A stretch of 64,000 nt of DNA from an uncultured Sphingomonas sp. (GCF_902806265.1 NZ_CADCVZ010000001.1:62001-126000); one strand, 5' to 3'. Positions 1-8,190 are shown, counted from the first letter of the stretch. A program made the numbers and translations. The notes: generated from the letters alone by a model not told the origin.

Positions 1-205
1 GGCCGAACAGGCGCGGGCGCTCATTGGCAAGTACCGCGCCGACTATCTCCTGACCTGCCCGAACATGAGCACGGCGACCCTGTTCCAGTCGGCCGCGCCG
101 AACGGCTTCTACATGCAGCTCGAGCGCGGGCAGGTCCCCGCCTGGCTTCAGCGCGTGCCGCTGCCCGCGGACCCGCCCCTCAAGCTGTGGCGGGTGGTTG
201 GCTGA
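1..205 (+). CDS. C-terminal end of an unidentified protein (cut by window start)
   Basis: Only the last 67 residues are present; the frame opens at base 2 and stops with TGA at 203-205. The tail contains LLTCPNMST and APNGFYMQLERG and ends KLWRVVG. Similar tails occur, as far as I recall, on large multi-spanning membrane proteins of sphingomonads, but no membrane segment lies inside the window, so this is a weak impression and no function is assigned. It faces the convergent MarC-family gene 57 bases downstream. Confidence 0.55.
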   Translation, partial: AEQARALIGKYRADYLLTCPNMSTATLFQSAAPNGFYMQLERGQVPAWLQRVPLPADPPLKLWRVVG

Positions 206-262
206 GTCTGGCTTGGCGCGCTTCCGGACGGAAAACCGGTACCCACTTTTCCTGGAAGCGCT

Positions 263-895
263 TCAGCCTGCCAGCCCGGGCAGGCTGCTTTCCAGCCCGT
301 CGAGCACGAACTGCACCGCCAGCGCGGCCAGGATCACGCCCAGGATGCGGGTGATCATCGCTTCCAGCCGGGCCCCGATCAGCCGCATCAGCGGACCCGC
401 GGCCAGGAGGGCGAGCAGGGTCAGAACGATCACGGCCGTCATCGCTGCAAGGACGACCACCTGCTCGGCGGTGCCTGAAGCCCGCGCCGACAACAGCATG
501 ATGGAAGCGATCGAGCCCGGCCCGGCGATCATCGGGATGGCCATGGGGAAAACGGAGATGTCGTCCGCGTCCGGCGTGCCCTCGATCTCCTGCGCCCGCG
601 CTTCGCGCCGCTCGGTGCGTCGCTCGAACACCATGTCGAGCGCGATCATGAACAGCATGATTCCGCCCGCCAGCCGGAACGCCGAGAGGCTGATTCCCAG
701 TGAGCGGAGCAGCGGCTCGCCGAATAGGGCGAAGAACACCAGGATGCCCCACGCGACCAGCACTGAGCGGACCGCCATGGCGCGGCGATGCACAGCACTG
801 GTGCCGCTGGTCAGGGAAGCGAAGATCGGCGCGCAGCCCGGCGGGTCGATGATCACCGCCAGGGTGATGAACGCGCTGGTGAACAGCTCGATCAT
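263..895 (-). CDS. MarC family integral membrane protein
   Basis: Inner-membrane protein of the MarC family (210 aa, normal length). The family's transported substrate is unknown, and the old link of MarC to multidrug resistance has not held up. Six hydrophobic segments are visible at roughly residues 4-30, 40-60, 65-88, 108-135, 142-170 and 178-205. The family signature is seen in the fourth (FPMAIPMIAGPGSI). The start is the ATG at 893-895, which overlaps the TGA of the upstream gene (ATGA), so the two are translationally coupled. A longer open frame to 1231 exists but has no membrane-protein character before this ATG. It is the last gene of the minus-strand run that includes folD and yggT. 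Confidence 0.88.
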   Translation of the reverse strand: MIELFTSAFITLAVIIDPPGCAPIFASLTSGTSAVHRRAMAVRSVLVAWGILVFFALFGEPLLRSLGISLSAFRLAGGIMLFMIALDMVFERRTERREARAQEIEGTPDADDISVFPMAIPMIAGPGSIASIMLLSARASGTAEQVVVLAAMTAVIVLTLLALLAAGPLMRLIGARLEAMITRILGVILAALAVQFVLDGLESSLPGLAG

Positions 896-1539
896 CGGCG
901 GCGCGGTGCGGCCACGTTCTGTTGGAGCACCGTGGCGTAGCGCCGCCCGTTCCATAGCTGCGTCTGGAAACGGCGGGCGCCTTCCTTGGTGACCTGCCAC
1001 TCCCAGATCAGCGTTCCGTCGGCCGAGCGGCCCTGGCCGGCGTCGGCCGGAGGCTGGCCGGCGATCAGCTCGAGCGGCTTGGTTTCGGCGCGGTAGGCGG
1101 CCGGAATGCGACGAAGATTGGAGCAGCTCGCGCGGCGCACGGCGGCCTGCGCCGGGCGGGCAGGCGCTCTGCTCAGCGTGTCGCCATGGTCGACCCCCCA
1201 CTTCCAGCCGCCGTCCTTCTGCCGGCTCCAAACCGTCCCGAAGTATCCATGGCTGCCGTCAGGGAAGCGGGCGCCGCCCGTGTTCACTGCCAGCTTGCGG
1301 TCGCAGGAGACGAAGCTGCGTGTCGGCCACCATTGCACCGACTGCGGCGGGTCCTTGCGGCCTTTCAGATACTCATGCGCCCACACCGCCTGGGGCGTGA
1401 AAATGACGGCGGTGGGCTCGGCAAATTCCCGGAACGCGGTCCATTGTCCGGCCTGTTGCGCGCGGGCGGCGAAGGCGCGTTCGGCATCCACGGCGGTCTG
1501 GGTCGGGGCAGCGGCGGCGAGCAGCAGGGTAAAGATCAT
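892..1539 (-). CDS. Hypothetical secreted protein, possibly NTF2/SnoaL-like
   Basis: 215 aa. It begins with a short hydrophobic stretch ([12 protein letters not shown]) that looks like a signal peptide, so a periplasmic location is inferred. Residues about 15-120 contain [12 protein letters not shown] and a run of aromatic positions ([17 protein letters not shown]) reminiscent of SnoaL/DUF4440-type folds, but I cannot assign a catalytic role. The C-terminal half ([21 protein letters not shown]) is unlike anything I recognise. The start ATG at 1537-1539 is preceded by a strong GGAGG box and overlaps the folD stop (ATGA). It is translationally coupled to both folD and the MarC-family gene. Confidence 0.7.
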   Translation of the reverse strand: MIFTLLLAAAAPTQTAVDAERAFAARAQQAGQWTAFREFAEPTAVIFTPQAVWAHEYLKGRKDPPQSVQWWPTRSFVSCDRKLAVNTGGARFPDGSHGYFGTVWSRQKDGGWKWGVDHGDTLSRAPARPAQAAVRRASCSNLRRIPAAYRAETKPLELIAGQPPADAGQGRSADGTLIWEWQVTKEGARRFQTQLWNGRRYATVLQQNVAAPRRR

Positions 1540-2426
1540 AGGTCCTCCGGCGGCTTGAGGCCGGCGCGGCGATGCGCCGCCACCTGCGTATTTCTGAGCA
1601 GCATGGCAATGGTCATCGGGCCCACGCCGCCCGGCACGGGCGTGATCGCGCCGGCAACCTCACGCGCTTCGTCGAATGCGACGTCGCCGACCAGGCGGGT
1701 CTTGCCCGCCGCCGCTCCGGGAACGCGGTTGATCCCGACGTCGATAACGGTAGCGCCCGGCTTGATCCAGTCGCCGCGGACCATCTCGGCCCGGCCAACC
1801 GCCGCGACCAGGATGTCGGCGCGCCGGCAGACTTCGGGCAGGTCGCGGGTACGGCTATGGGCAATCGTCACCGTGCAGCTTTCGCCCAGCAGCAGGCTCG
1901 CCATTGGCTTGCCCACGATGTTGGAGCGGCCGATCACCACCGCGTTGGCGCCGCTCAAGTCGCCAAGCTCCGTCGTCAGCAGGTGGAGGCAGCCAAGCGG
2001 CGTGCAGGGCACCAGCGCCTCCGCGCCCACCGCAAGGCGCCCGGCGTTCACCACATGAAAGCCGTCCACGTCCTTGTCGGGCGAGACGGCGTCGATCACC
2101 CGCGCCGAGTCGATCTGCTTGGGCAGCGGCAGCTGAACCAAGATGCCGTCGACTGCGTCGTCGCGGTTCAGCGTATCGACCAGCGCCAGCAGCTCGGCTT
2201 CGCTCGTCTTGGCCGGCAGCGGATGGTGGAGGCCGTGCATGCCCGCCTCCTCCGTCGCCTTGATCTTGGAGCGGACATAGACCGCGCTGGCCGGGTCCTC
2301 GCCGACCAGCACGGTGGCCAGGCCGGCCGGCCGCCCGGTGCTCGCCCGAAAGAAGTCGGCAATGATCGCCAGCCGCGCGCGCAACGCTTCGGCCGCGGCG
2401 CGTCCGTCGATCAGTCGCGCGCTCAC
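1536..2426 (-). CDS. folD: Bifunctional methylenetetrahydrofolate dehydrogenase/cyclohydrolase FolD
   Basis: Cytosolic folate one-carbon enzyme that interconverts 5,10-methylene-, 5,10-methenyl- and 10-formyl-tetrahydrofolate using NADP. The 296 aa length is normal. Visible signatures are the substrate-site Tyr and Lys in [14 protein letters not shown] (about residues 50-63), GILVQLPLP near residue 95, PCTPLG near 140, the Rossmann motif [11 protein letters not shown] near 165, and the C-terminal [11 protein letters not shown]. The start is GTG at 2424-2426, overlapping the yggT stop (GTGA). The downstream hypothetical gene overlaps its stop. Confidence 0.97.
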   Translation of the reverse strand: MSARLIDGRAAAEALRARLAIIADFFRASTGRPAGLATVLVGEDPASAVYVRSKIKATEEAGMHGLHHPLPAKTSEAELLALVDTLNRDDAVDGILVQLPLPKQIDSARVIDAVSPDKDVDGFHVVNAGRLAVGAEALVPCTPLGCLHLLTTELGDLSGANAVVIGRSNIVGKPMASLLLGESCTVTIAHSRTRDLPEVCRRADILVAAVGRAEMVRGDWIKPGATVIDVGINRVPGAAAGKTRLVGDVAFDEAREVAGAITPVPGGVGPMTIAMLLRNTQVAAHRRAGLKPPEDL

Positions 2427-2722
2427 CCCGGGTAGGCCACGTCCGCAGCGAGGCCGCTAAGCAGCATCCGCAGGATCTGGATGGAGAGCAGCAGTACGAT
2501 GGGCGACAGGTCGAGCCCGCCGAAGTCCGGCAGGATCTTGCGGATCGGCCGGTAGAGCGGATCGAGCAGCCGGTCGATCGCACCGATGAAGCGCCGCACG
2601 CCGTCCGACGAAGTGTTGATGACGTTGAACGCCACCAGCCACGACAGCACGACCTGCAGGATGATGATCCAGCCGAGCACCCGCAGCAGCAGGTCCAGCA
2701 CACCGAAAAGGGCAAGAAGCAT
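2423..2722 (-). CDS. YggT family membrane protein
   Basis: 99 aa inner-membrane protein with two hydrophobic segments (about residues 3-30 and 68-92) flanking a soluble linker, the YggT (Ycf19-like) architecture. The conserved core VLSWLVAFN and [22 protein letters not shown] (partly quoted) is typical of the family, whose members are linked to osmotic protection or to cell division and membrane organisation without a firm biochemical role. It overlaps folD by four bases. The yggT-folD pairing may be regular in sphingomonads, but that is from memory only. It lies 43 bases downstream of egtD and may be read from the same transcript. Confidence 0.92.
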   Translation of the reverse strand: MLLALFGVLDLLLRVLGWIIILQVVLSWLVAFNVINTSSDGVRRFIGAIDRLLDPLYRPIRKILPDFGGLDLSPIVLLLSIQILRMLLSGLAADVAYPG

Positions 2723-2765
2723 GGCCTGCGCTTAGCCGTGCCGCGTTACAGGGGCAACACGGGCG

Positions 2766-3710
2766 TTAGGGTGCGAACCGCTCCGGGTGCGCTTCCGCCA
2801 GCACCACCGCGAAGTCGCCTGCTCGATCGGTCCACTCGGCCAGCGGAGTCCAGCCGCCTGCCAGCAGCAGCAGGCGAGCGCTGCGGGGGCCGTATTTATG
2901 GCTGTTCTCCGTGTGGATGGAGGAGGCGGCGGCCAAGCGGAACAGCTCACCCGCGATGCTGAACTCGACATTGCGGGCCGCGACCAGGTGCATCTCGATG
3001 CGGCTCAGCACGTCGTTCCACCGCGCCTCGTGCCGGAACGCATCGACCGGCACCGTACCGCCGAGCTCGCCGTTGATGCGGTGGAGCAGGTTCAGGTTGA
3101 ACGCCGCTGTCACCCCTTGCCTATCGTCGTAGGCGGCGAGCAGCCGCTCAACCGGCTTGATCCGGTCCATCCCGATCAGCAGCAGCGCCCCCGTGCCGAG
3201 GACCGCACGGAAGTGGCGTAGCAGGTCCGTCGCGCTGGCCGGAATGAAGTTGCCGATGGTCGAGCCCGGGAAAAAGCCCAGGCTTGGCAGCCCCGACGCT
3301 TCCGCCGGAAGAGCGATGGCATCGCTGAAGTTAGCCACTACGGGGTGGAGCGGCAGGCCCGGCAGCTTGCCGGCCAGCTCGGCGGCGCTGGCCTGGAGGT
3401 ACTCGCCGCTGATATCAACGGGCACATAGAGCGCGGGCTGGATCGCCTCGAGCAGCAGCGGCGTCTTGGTCAGCGAGCCCGCGCCGAACTCGACCACCGC
3501 ACGGTTGCTGCCGACCCGCTCGGCGACCTCCGGCATGATCTCCTGGAGCAGCGCCGTTTCGGTGCGCGTCGGATAGTAGGACGGCAGCCGAGTGATGGCG
3601 TCGAACAGCTCGGACCCGCGTTCGTCGTACAGCCAGCGCGCGGGAATGGCGGGCGGCTGCTGCCGCAGTCCGCGCAGTACATCGTCGCGAAACGCCGGAT
3701 CAGGCGTCAC
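2766..3710 (-). CDS. egtD: L-histidine N-alpha-methyltransferase EgtD
   Basis: SAM-dependent enzyme that trimethylates histidine to hercynine, the first step of ergothioneine synthesis. 314 aa, normal for the family. Visible are RWLYDERGSELFDAIT and LPSYYPTRTE at the N-terminus, the SAM loop VEFGAGSLTKT, VPVDISGEYL, PGSTIGNF, and the C-terminal ENSHKYGP substrate-region motif. The start is GTG at 3708-3710 (VTPDPAF), giving an 11-base overlap with egtB. The open frame continues upstream to 4268, but there it is only the wrong frame of egtB. EgtB and EgtD together suffice for the pathway in organisms that use cysteine directly or borrow other steps. Confidence 0.95.
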   Translation of the reverse strand: MTPDPAFRDDVLRGLRQQPPAIPARWLYDERGSELFDAITRLPSYYPTRTETALLQEIMPEVAERVGSNRAVVEFGAGSLTKTPLLLEAIQPALYVPVDISGEYLQASAAELAGKLPGLPLHPVVANFSDAIALPAEASGLPSLGFFPGSTIGNFIPASATDLLRHFRAVLGTGALLLIGMDRIKPVERLLAAYDDRQGVTAAFNLNLLHRINGELGGTVPVDAFRHEARWNDVLSRIEMHLVAARNVEFSIAGELFRLAAASSIHTENSHKYGPRSARLLLLAGGWTPLAEWTDRAGDFAVVLAEAHPERFAP

Positions 3711-4992
3711 GGGCGAGGCGCACGCCGGAGAACTGCCAGCGGGCAGCAGGCGGAAAGAAGTTGCGGTAGCTCGGCCGGCTGTGCCGGCGCGGGGTGGCGC
3801 AGCTGGCACCTCTGAGCACGAATTGGCCGCACATGAACTTGCCGTTGTACTCGCCGACGGTGCCTTCCGCGGATTGGAAGCGGGGGTAGGGCAGAAAAGC
3901 CGACGCGGTCCAGTTCCAGACGTCGCCGAACAAAGCGCCGTCCGGATGAGGCATCGCTGGGCCGGCGCGGTCCAGCTGATTGCCGCCTGCCGGATTGCTC
4001 GACGCCGCCAAGCTCTCCCACTCCGCTTCGGTCGGCAGCCGTGCGCCGGCCCAGCGCGCAAAGGCGTCCGCCTCATAGTAGCTGATGTGCGCCACCGGCG
4101 CGGCCCGGTCGAGTTCGCGGCGTCCGGCGAGGGTAAAGGCGCAGCCGTCCCCGCGCCAGTAGAGCGGGGCGGTGACCTGCTCCCGCTGCACCCAGTCCCA
4201 GCCCTCGCTGAGCCACAGCTGTGCAGTCTGGTAACCGCGATCGGCGATGAACTGCAGCCACTCGCCATTGGTCACCGGCGTTGCGGCTATCTCATGCGGG
4301 TGCAGCAAGGCGTGGTGCCGCGGCCGCTCGCTGTCGAACGCGAAGCCCTCGGCAGGAGCGCCGATCTCGACGATGCCGCCTTGGCTGCAAAGCCACTCGT
4401 CCTTGCGAGGAGCGCCAGCGACGAGGCGACTCAGTTCCCTGCTTGGCGGAGAGGAAGTGGATTGCTTCGTTCTGCTCGCAATGACGGGCATGTACGCCGG
4501 TTCCAGCGGGTTCTCGGCAAGGGTCGCCAGGATGTCGGTCAGCAGCAGCTCCTGATGCTGCTGCTCATGCTGGATGCCAAGCTCGATGAGTTCCAGCGCC
4601 GCCGGCGGCAAGTCCGGAAGTGCGCGGTCCAGCGCCCCGTCCACATGGCTGCGCCAGGCGCGGACCTCGTCCAGGCTGGGCCGGCTGATCATCCCCCGGC
4701 GCGGCCGGGCATGCCGCGGGCCTTCGCCCTCGTAATAGCTGTTGAACAGGAACGGCCAGCGCTCGTCGTGCAGCCGATAGCCGGGCAGGTGATCGCGCAG
4801 CACGAACGTTTCAAGGAACCAGGTGGTGTGCGCCAGGTGCCACTTGGCCGGAGAGGCATCCGGATGCGGTTGGATGGTCGCGTCGGCGTCTGACAGCGGT
4901 CGGGCCAGATCGGCGGTCAGCCGGCGCGTGGCGAACAGCCGCTCGCTGAGTCCCGCGGCGTTCAGTCGGTGCGGGTCGCGCCGGGTTGCCAC
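3700..4992 (-). CDS. egtB: Ergothioneine biosynthesis sulfoxide synthase EgtB, with a repeat-encoded insert
   Basis: Non-haem iron enzyme that joins hercynine to a thiol (gamma-glutamylcysteine or cysteine) to give the sulfoxide precursor of ergothioneine. 430 aa. Residues about 10-155 form the DinB-like domain carrying the iron ligands: H52 in WHLAHTTW and the H-x3-H-x-E motif HEQQHQE (H142, H146). Residues about 200-430 form the FGE-sulfatase domain (GGIVEIG, RLPTEAEWE, GDVWNWT, VLRGAS, RPSYRNF). Residues 170-199 (VIASRTKQ... APRKDE) do not belong to the family and correspond exactly to a palindromic repeat at 4398-4486. The start is GTG at 4990-4992 with an AGGGGGG box upstream, overlapping the adenosyltransferase gene by 31 bases. 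Confidence 0.95.
   Translation of the reverse strand: MATRRDPHRLNAAGLSERLFATRRLTADLARPLSDADATIQPHPDASPAKWHLAHTTWFLETFVLRDHLPGYRLHDERWPFLFNSYYEGEGPRHARPRRGMISRPSLDEVRAWRSHVDGALDRALPDLPPAALELIELGIQHEQQHQELLLTDILATLAENPLEPAYMPVIASRTKQSTSSPPSRELSRLVAGAPRKDEWLCSQGGIVEIGAPAEGFAFDSERPRHHALLHPHEIAATPVTNGEWLQFIADRGYQTAQLWLSEGWDWVQREQVTAPLYWRGDGCAFTLAGRRELDRAAPVAHISYYEADAFARWAGARLPTEAEWESLAASSNPAGGNQLDRAGPAMPHPDGALFGDVWNWTASAFLPYPRFQSAEGTVGEYNGKFMCGQFVLRGASCATPRRHSRPSYRNFFPPAARWQFSGVRLARDA
4398..4486. repeat. Imperfect palindromic repeat inserted in frame in egtB
   Basis: An 89-base element whose ends are inverted copies of each other: the left end begins CGTCCTTGCGAGGAGCG and the right end, read on the other strand, begins CGTCATTGCGAGCAGAACG. 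The inner arms hold related GCGACGAGGCGA and GAACGAAGCAATCC segments. I recognise this as the GTCATTGCGAG...GCAATCC class of short palindromic repeats scattered through alphaproteobacterial genomes, usually between genes. Here it lies in the egtB reading frame and encodes residues 170-199. Confidence 0.85.
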
Positions 4993-5549
4993 AACACATC
5001 GCCCCCCTGGCTCGCGGCAAGGTGCCGCGCGGTCACGAACAGATAGTCCGACAAACGATTAAGATAGGCGCGAGCTTCGGCGTTGACCGGTTCGGCGGCC
5101 GCGAGCGCGACCACCGCGCGCTCCGCCCGGCGGACAACGGCACGGGCGAGGTGCACGGCCGCCACCGCGCGGCTGCCGCCCGGCAGGATGAAGCTGGTGA
5201 GCGGCTCCAGCTGCTCGTTCGCGGCGTCCATCTCGTGCTCGAGCCGCGCGACCTGGCTGGCAACGATCCGCAGGGCGCCTTCGATCTCGCCAGGCGTGGC
5301 GATGTCCGCGCCAAGGTCGAACAGCTCGTTCTGAATGCGCAACAGGCTGGCGGCAGCAGGACTGCCGAACTCGAGCTCCGCCACCGCAACGCCGACGGCC
5401 GAGTTCGCCTCGTCCACCTCGCCGATAGCAATCATCCGCGGGCCGGCCTTGCTGACTCGGCTGCCGTCAACCAGCCCGGCCTCGCCGCCGTCCCCGGTGC
5501 GGGTGTAGATCCGGTTGAGCTTGACCAGCTTAGCGGCCGCCACCGGCAA
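4962..5549 (-). CDS. pduO: PduO-type cob(I)alamin/corrinoid adenosyltransferase
   Basis: Transfers the adenosyl group of ATP to reduced cobalt corrinoids, making adenosylcobalamin. 195 aa, typical for stand-alone PduO-type enzymes. The ATP-binding signature IYTRTGDGGEAGLVDG is at residues about 14-29. The conserved helix motifs GEVDEANSAVG and LRIQNELFDLGADIATP follow, then FILPGG and the arginine-rich RAVVRRAERAVVAL near residue 145. The track start is TTG at 5547-5549; GTG at 5541-5543 is an alternative. Either way it overlaps the end of the HIG1-type gene. It sits directly ahead of egtB in one minus-strand operon with gluQ. Confidence 0.93.
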   Translation of the reverse strand: MPVAAAKLVKLNRIYTRTGDGGEAGLVDGSRVSKAGPRMIAIGEVDEANSAVGVAVAELEFGSPAAASLLRIQNELFDLGADIATPGEIEGALRIVASQVARLEHEMDAANEQLEPLTSFILPGGSRAVAAVHLARAVVRRAERAVVALAAAEPVNAEARAYLNRLSDYLFVTARHLAASQGGDVLWQPGATRTD

Positions 5550-5736
5550 GCAGCAGGATCAGCGCCGCGACCATGATCGCAATGCCCTGGTACAGGACGC
5601 GCTTGCGCATCCATTGCTGCTGTTGCTGCTGGCCGTTGCCGAGCTTGCCCGAAGCCATGGCCATGACGCCGCGCACCAGCGCGTAAGCGGTGAAGGCCAT
5701 CGCGACCACCAGCGCAACGATGAGAAGGGTATTCAT
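5530..5736 (-). CDS. Small HIG1-domain-like two-helix membrane protein
   Basis: 68 aa with two hydrophobic segments (about residues 3-26 and 50-65) separated by a polar loop GKLGNGQQQQQQWMRKRVLYQG. This layout and the RVLYQ motif match the HIG1/twin-transmembrane family, whose mitochondrial members associate with cytochrome c oxidase. Its role in bacteria is not established. The glutamine run is unusual but short. It lies 12 bases after gluQ and overlaps the adenosyltransferase gene. Confidence 0.8.
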   Translation of the reverse strand: MNTLLIVALVVAMAFTAYALVRGVMAMASGKLGNGQQQQQQWMRKRVLYQGIAIMVAALILLLAGGGR

Positions 5737-5748
5737 AGCTGGTCCTAT

Positions 5749-6585
5749 CTAGGCATCCGCTAGACGAAAACCATAAGGAAGGCGGCCGTTCCCGAGATCG
5801 TCGCGAAGTTTTAGCCCGTCCACCCCGGCTTGGCGCAGCGCCGCCAGCGTGGGCGCCTGGTCGCGCTTGGCCAGCCGCCGTCCGTCCTCGTGCACGACGA
5901 GCGGGTGATGAAGGTAGGTCGGTTCGGGCAGTTCGAGCAACCGCTGCAACAGCCGCTGGATCGGGGTGGACGGCCGCAGGTCGGCGCCTCGAACGACCAG
6001 GTCCACCCCGCTGTTCGCGTCATCGACCACGCAGGCGAGATGGTAGGAGGAGGGTGCGTCCTTGCGGGCGAGCACGGCGTCGCCGAGATCCTGCTCGCGC
6101 GAGGCGAAATGGCCTCCGCCGACTTCCCGCCACCCCGGCAGGCCAACGCGCGCGATCGCGGCTGCGCTGTCCAGCCGCCAGCTGTGCGGGATGGCGGCGC
6201 GCCGCTTCGGGTCGTCCGGCTTGCCGCGGCACGTGCCGGGGTAGCCGGTCGCGGCATCGCCATGCGGTGCGGTCACGGAGGCCGCGATGTCGGCGCGGGT
6301 GCAGAAGCAGGGATAAGCCAGCCGCTCGTCTACCAGCCGCTGCAGCGCCGCCCCATAAAGACACGTGCGCTCCGACTGCACCAACATCGCGCCATCATGC
6401 GGCAATCCGAGCCAGGCGAGGTCCTTCAGTATGCCATCGACGAACTCGGGCTGGCTGCGGCCTGGATCGAGGTCTTCGATCCTCAGCAGCCAGCGTGTCC
6501 CCGCCGCGCGGCCGAGAGCGGCGCTATAAGCATGCCCCAGGTGCAGCCGTCCCGTCGGCGATGGCGCAAAGCGGGACGTCGTCAT
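5749..6585 (-). CDS. gluQ: Glutamyl-Q tRNA(Asp) synthetase
   Basis: Paralogue of the glutamyl-tRNA synthetase catalytic core that attaches glutamate to the queuosine base in the anticodon of tRNA(Asp). 278 aa, the short length expected because the anticodon-binding domain is absent. Visible are FAPSPTGRLHLGHAYSA (HIGH-type motif, residues 5-21), RIEDLDPGRS, the zinc-site cysteines around YPCFCTR and YPGTC, DDANSGVDLVVRGADL, and the KRDQAP loop in the KMSKS position. ATG start at 6583-6585. It is the first gene of the minus-strand run that continues into egtBD. Confidence 0.95.
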   Translation of the reverse strand: MTTSRFAPSPTGRLHLGHAYSAALGRAAGTRWLLRIEDLDPGRSQPEFVDGILKDLAWLGLPHDGAMLVQSERTCLYGAALQRLVDERLAYPCFCTRADIAASVTAPHGDAATGYPGTCRGKPDDPKRRAAIPHSWRLDSAAAIARVGLPGWREVGGGHFASREQDLGDAVLARKDAPSSYHLACVVDDANSGVDLVVRGADLRPSTPIQRLLQRLLELPEPTYLHHPLVVHEDGRRLAKRDQAPTLAALRQAGVDGLKLRDDLGNGRLPYGFRLADA

Positions 6586-6721
6586 TGCGGTCCCACTTGA
6601 CCGCTGCCAGCCAAGTTGCGATTCACGGTCCTGTCACGCCGGGCTGGCATCCGGCGCGTCACAAGGGAAGCGGCCGAGCACGGCCTCTCCTCCTTGCGTG
6701 CGACGGGGCCGGGGAGCGCGG

Positions 6722-6739
6722 GTTCGGTTTCAACCGAAC
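6722..6739. promoter_or_regulatory. Perfect 18-base palindrome upstream of the HNH gene (possible operator)
   Basis: The sequence GTTCGGTTTCAACCGAAC has two 8-base arms around a 2-base centre. It ends 18 bases before the chosen GTG start of the HNH nuclease gene and lies in the divergent region shared with gluQ. A two-base centre makes an RNA hairpin less likely than a protein-binding dyad. The regulator is unknown. Confidence 0.4.
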
Positions 6740-6757
6740 GAAAGGCCATGCGCGCGC

Positions 6758-7324
6758 GTGTATCATCCCGATCTCATCCGCCATCCCGACAGTTGTCCGG
6801 CGCTGGTGCTCAACGCCGACTATACGCCCCTCTCCTACTATCCGCTGAGCCTGTGGCCGTGGCAGACCGCGGTCAAGGCGATGTTCCTCGAGCGGGTGGA
6901 CGTGGTCGCCCACTACGAGCGCGAGGTGCATTCCCCCAACCACACGCTCAAGCTGCCGAGCGTGATCGCGCTCCGCCAGTTCGTGAAGCCCAACGAATAT
7001 CCGGCCTTCACCCGCTTCAACCTGTTCCTGCGCGACCGCTTCCGCTGTGTTTATTGCAGCAGCCACCGAGAGCTGACCTTCGACCACGTGATCCCCCGTG
7101 CTCAAGGCGGGCGAACCACCTGGGAGAATGTCGCCACCGCCTGTGCGCCGTGCAACCTCAAGAAGGGCGGCCGCACCCCGCGCCAAGCCGGCATGGCGAT
7201 CCACCGCGAGCCGATCCGCCCGACCAGCTGGCAGCTGCAGGACCACGGCAAAAGCTTCCCGCCGGGCTACCTCCACGAAAGCTGGCGCGATTACCTCTAC
7301 TGGGACGTCGAACTGGAGGCTTAG
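6758..7324 (+). CDS. HNH endonuclease domain protein
   Basis: 188 aa. The C-terminal half is an HNH nuclease domain with zinc cysteines C97-x2-C100 (CVYC) and C129-x2-C132 (CAPC), catalytic-type LTFDHVIPRAQGG (H110), and ENVATACAPCNLKKG. The N-terminal half (VLNADYTPLSYYPLSLWPWQ) is the conserved leader of a widespread bacterial HNH family. Members are usually solitary housekeeping genes and not restriction enzymes, and their substrate is unknown. The start is placed at GTG 6758 after GAAAGG. The open frame extends to 6698, but that part crosses the palindrome at 6722-6739 and looks non-coding. It converges on galU with a four-base overlap. Confidence 0.9.
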   Translation: MYHPDLIRHPDSCPALVLNADYTPLSYYPLSLWPWQTAVKAMFLERVDVVAHYEREVHSPNHTLKLPSVIALRQFVKPNEYPAFTRFNLFLRDRFRCVYCSSHRELTFDHVIPRAQGGRTTWENVATACAPCNLKKGGRTPRQAGMAIHREPIRPTSWQLQDHGKSFPPGYLHESWRDYLYWDVELEA

Positions 7325-8190
7325 CGGCTGGCTAGAAACTCCCGCACAGTCGGCGCCAGATCGTCGCGTTCCAAGGCAAGCGCTAGCGTCGCCAGCACAT
7401 AGCCGGTCTTGTCGCCGCAGTCGTGGCGGACGGCGTCGACCTTGACCGCATGGAACGGCTGCTGGCCGATCAGCTTGGCCATGGCGTCGGTCAGCTGGAT
7501 CTCGCCGCCGGCACCCGGCTCCTGCTGGTCGAGCACGCTCATGACCTCGGGCTGGAGGATGTAGCGGCCGATCACGCCCAGCCGCGACGGTGCGACGTCA
7601 GGCGCGGGCTTCTCCACCATGCCGCGCACCTCGGTGAGGTTGCCGTTTGTGGCGCCGGGAGTGACGATGCCGTAGCTGCCCGTCTTCTCGCGCGCGACTT
7701 CCTCCGCGCAGACGATGTTGCCGCCGACCCGGTTGTAGGCTTCGACCATCTGCGCCAGCGCGCCGGGCGTTCCGGCCATCAGGTCGTCCGGCAGCAACAC
7801 CGCAAACGGCTCGTCGCCGACCACATGCCGGGCGCACCAGACCGCATGGCCGAGCCCGAGCGGCTGCTGCTGCCGGACGGAGATCAGCTCGCCGAAGTCC
7901 GCCCGGCTGAGCTCTAGTGCTTCCAGGCTCTTGCCCTTTTTCCGCATGGTCGATTCGAGCTCAAAGCTGACGTCGAAATAGTCGACCAGGCTGGACTTGC
8001 CGCGTCCCGTCACGAAGACCAGCTGCTCGATCCCCGCTTCGCGCGCTTCGTCCACCGCATATTGAATCAACGGACGGTCGATCACCGTCAGCATCTCCTT
8101 GGGCATGGTCTTGGTCGCCGGAAGCAGGCGGGTGCCGAGGCCGGCGACGGGAAACACGGCTTTGCGAAGCGGCTTGAAGCTGTCGGTCAT
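7321..8190 (-). CDS. galU: UTP-glucose-1-phosphate uridylyltransferase GalU
   Basis: Makes UDP-glucose from UTP and glucose-1-phosphate for surface polysaccharides. 289 aa, normal length. The nucleotide-binding start VFPVAGLGTRLLPATK and the conserved KEMLTVIDRPLIQYAVDEA are at residues about 13-50. QQPLGLGHAVWCAR, VLLPDDLM, VEKPAPD and GEIQLTDA follow in the expected order. ATG start overlaps the stop of the upstream lipoprotein gene (ATGA). It is convergent with the HNH gene. Confidence 0.97.
   Translation of the reverse strand: MTDSFKPLRKAVFPVAGLGTRLLPATKTMPKEMLTVIDRPLIQYAVDEAREAGIEQLVFVTGRGKSSLVDYFDVSFELESTMRKKGKSLEALELSRADFGELISVRQQQPLGLGHAVWCARHVVGDEPFAVLLPDDLMAGTPGALAQMVEAYNRVGGNIVCAEEVAREKTGSYGIVTPGATNGNLTEVRGMVEKPAPDVAPSRLGVIGRYILQPEVMSVLDQQEPGAGGEIQLTDAMAKLIGQQPFHAVKVDAVRHDCGDKTGYVLATLALALERDDLAPTVREFLASR

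Noticed and set aside
2766-4268. Apparent 500-codon frame that would extend EgtD far upstream
   Set aside because: The part above 3710 is only an alternative frame of egtB; EgtD homology begins at the GTG at 3710.
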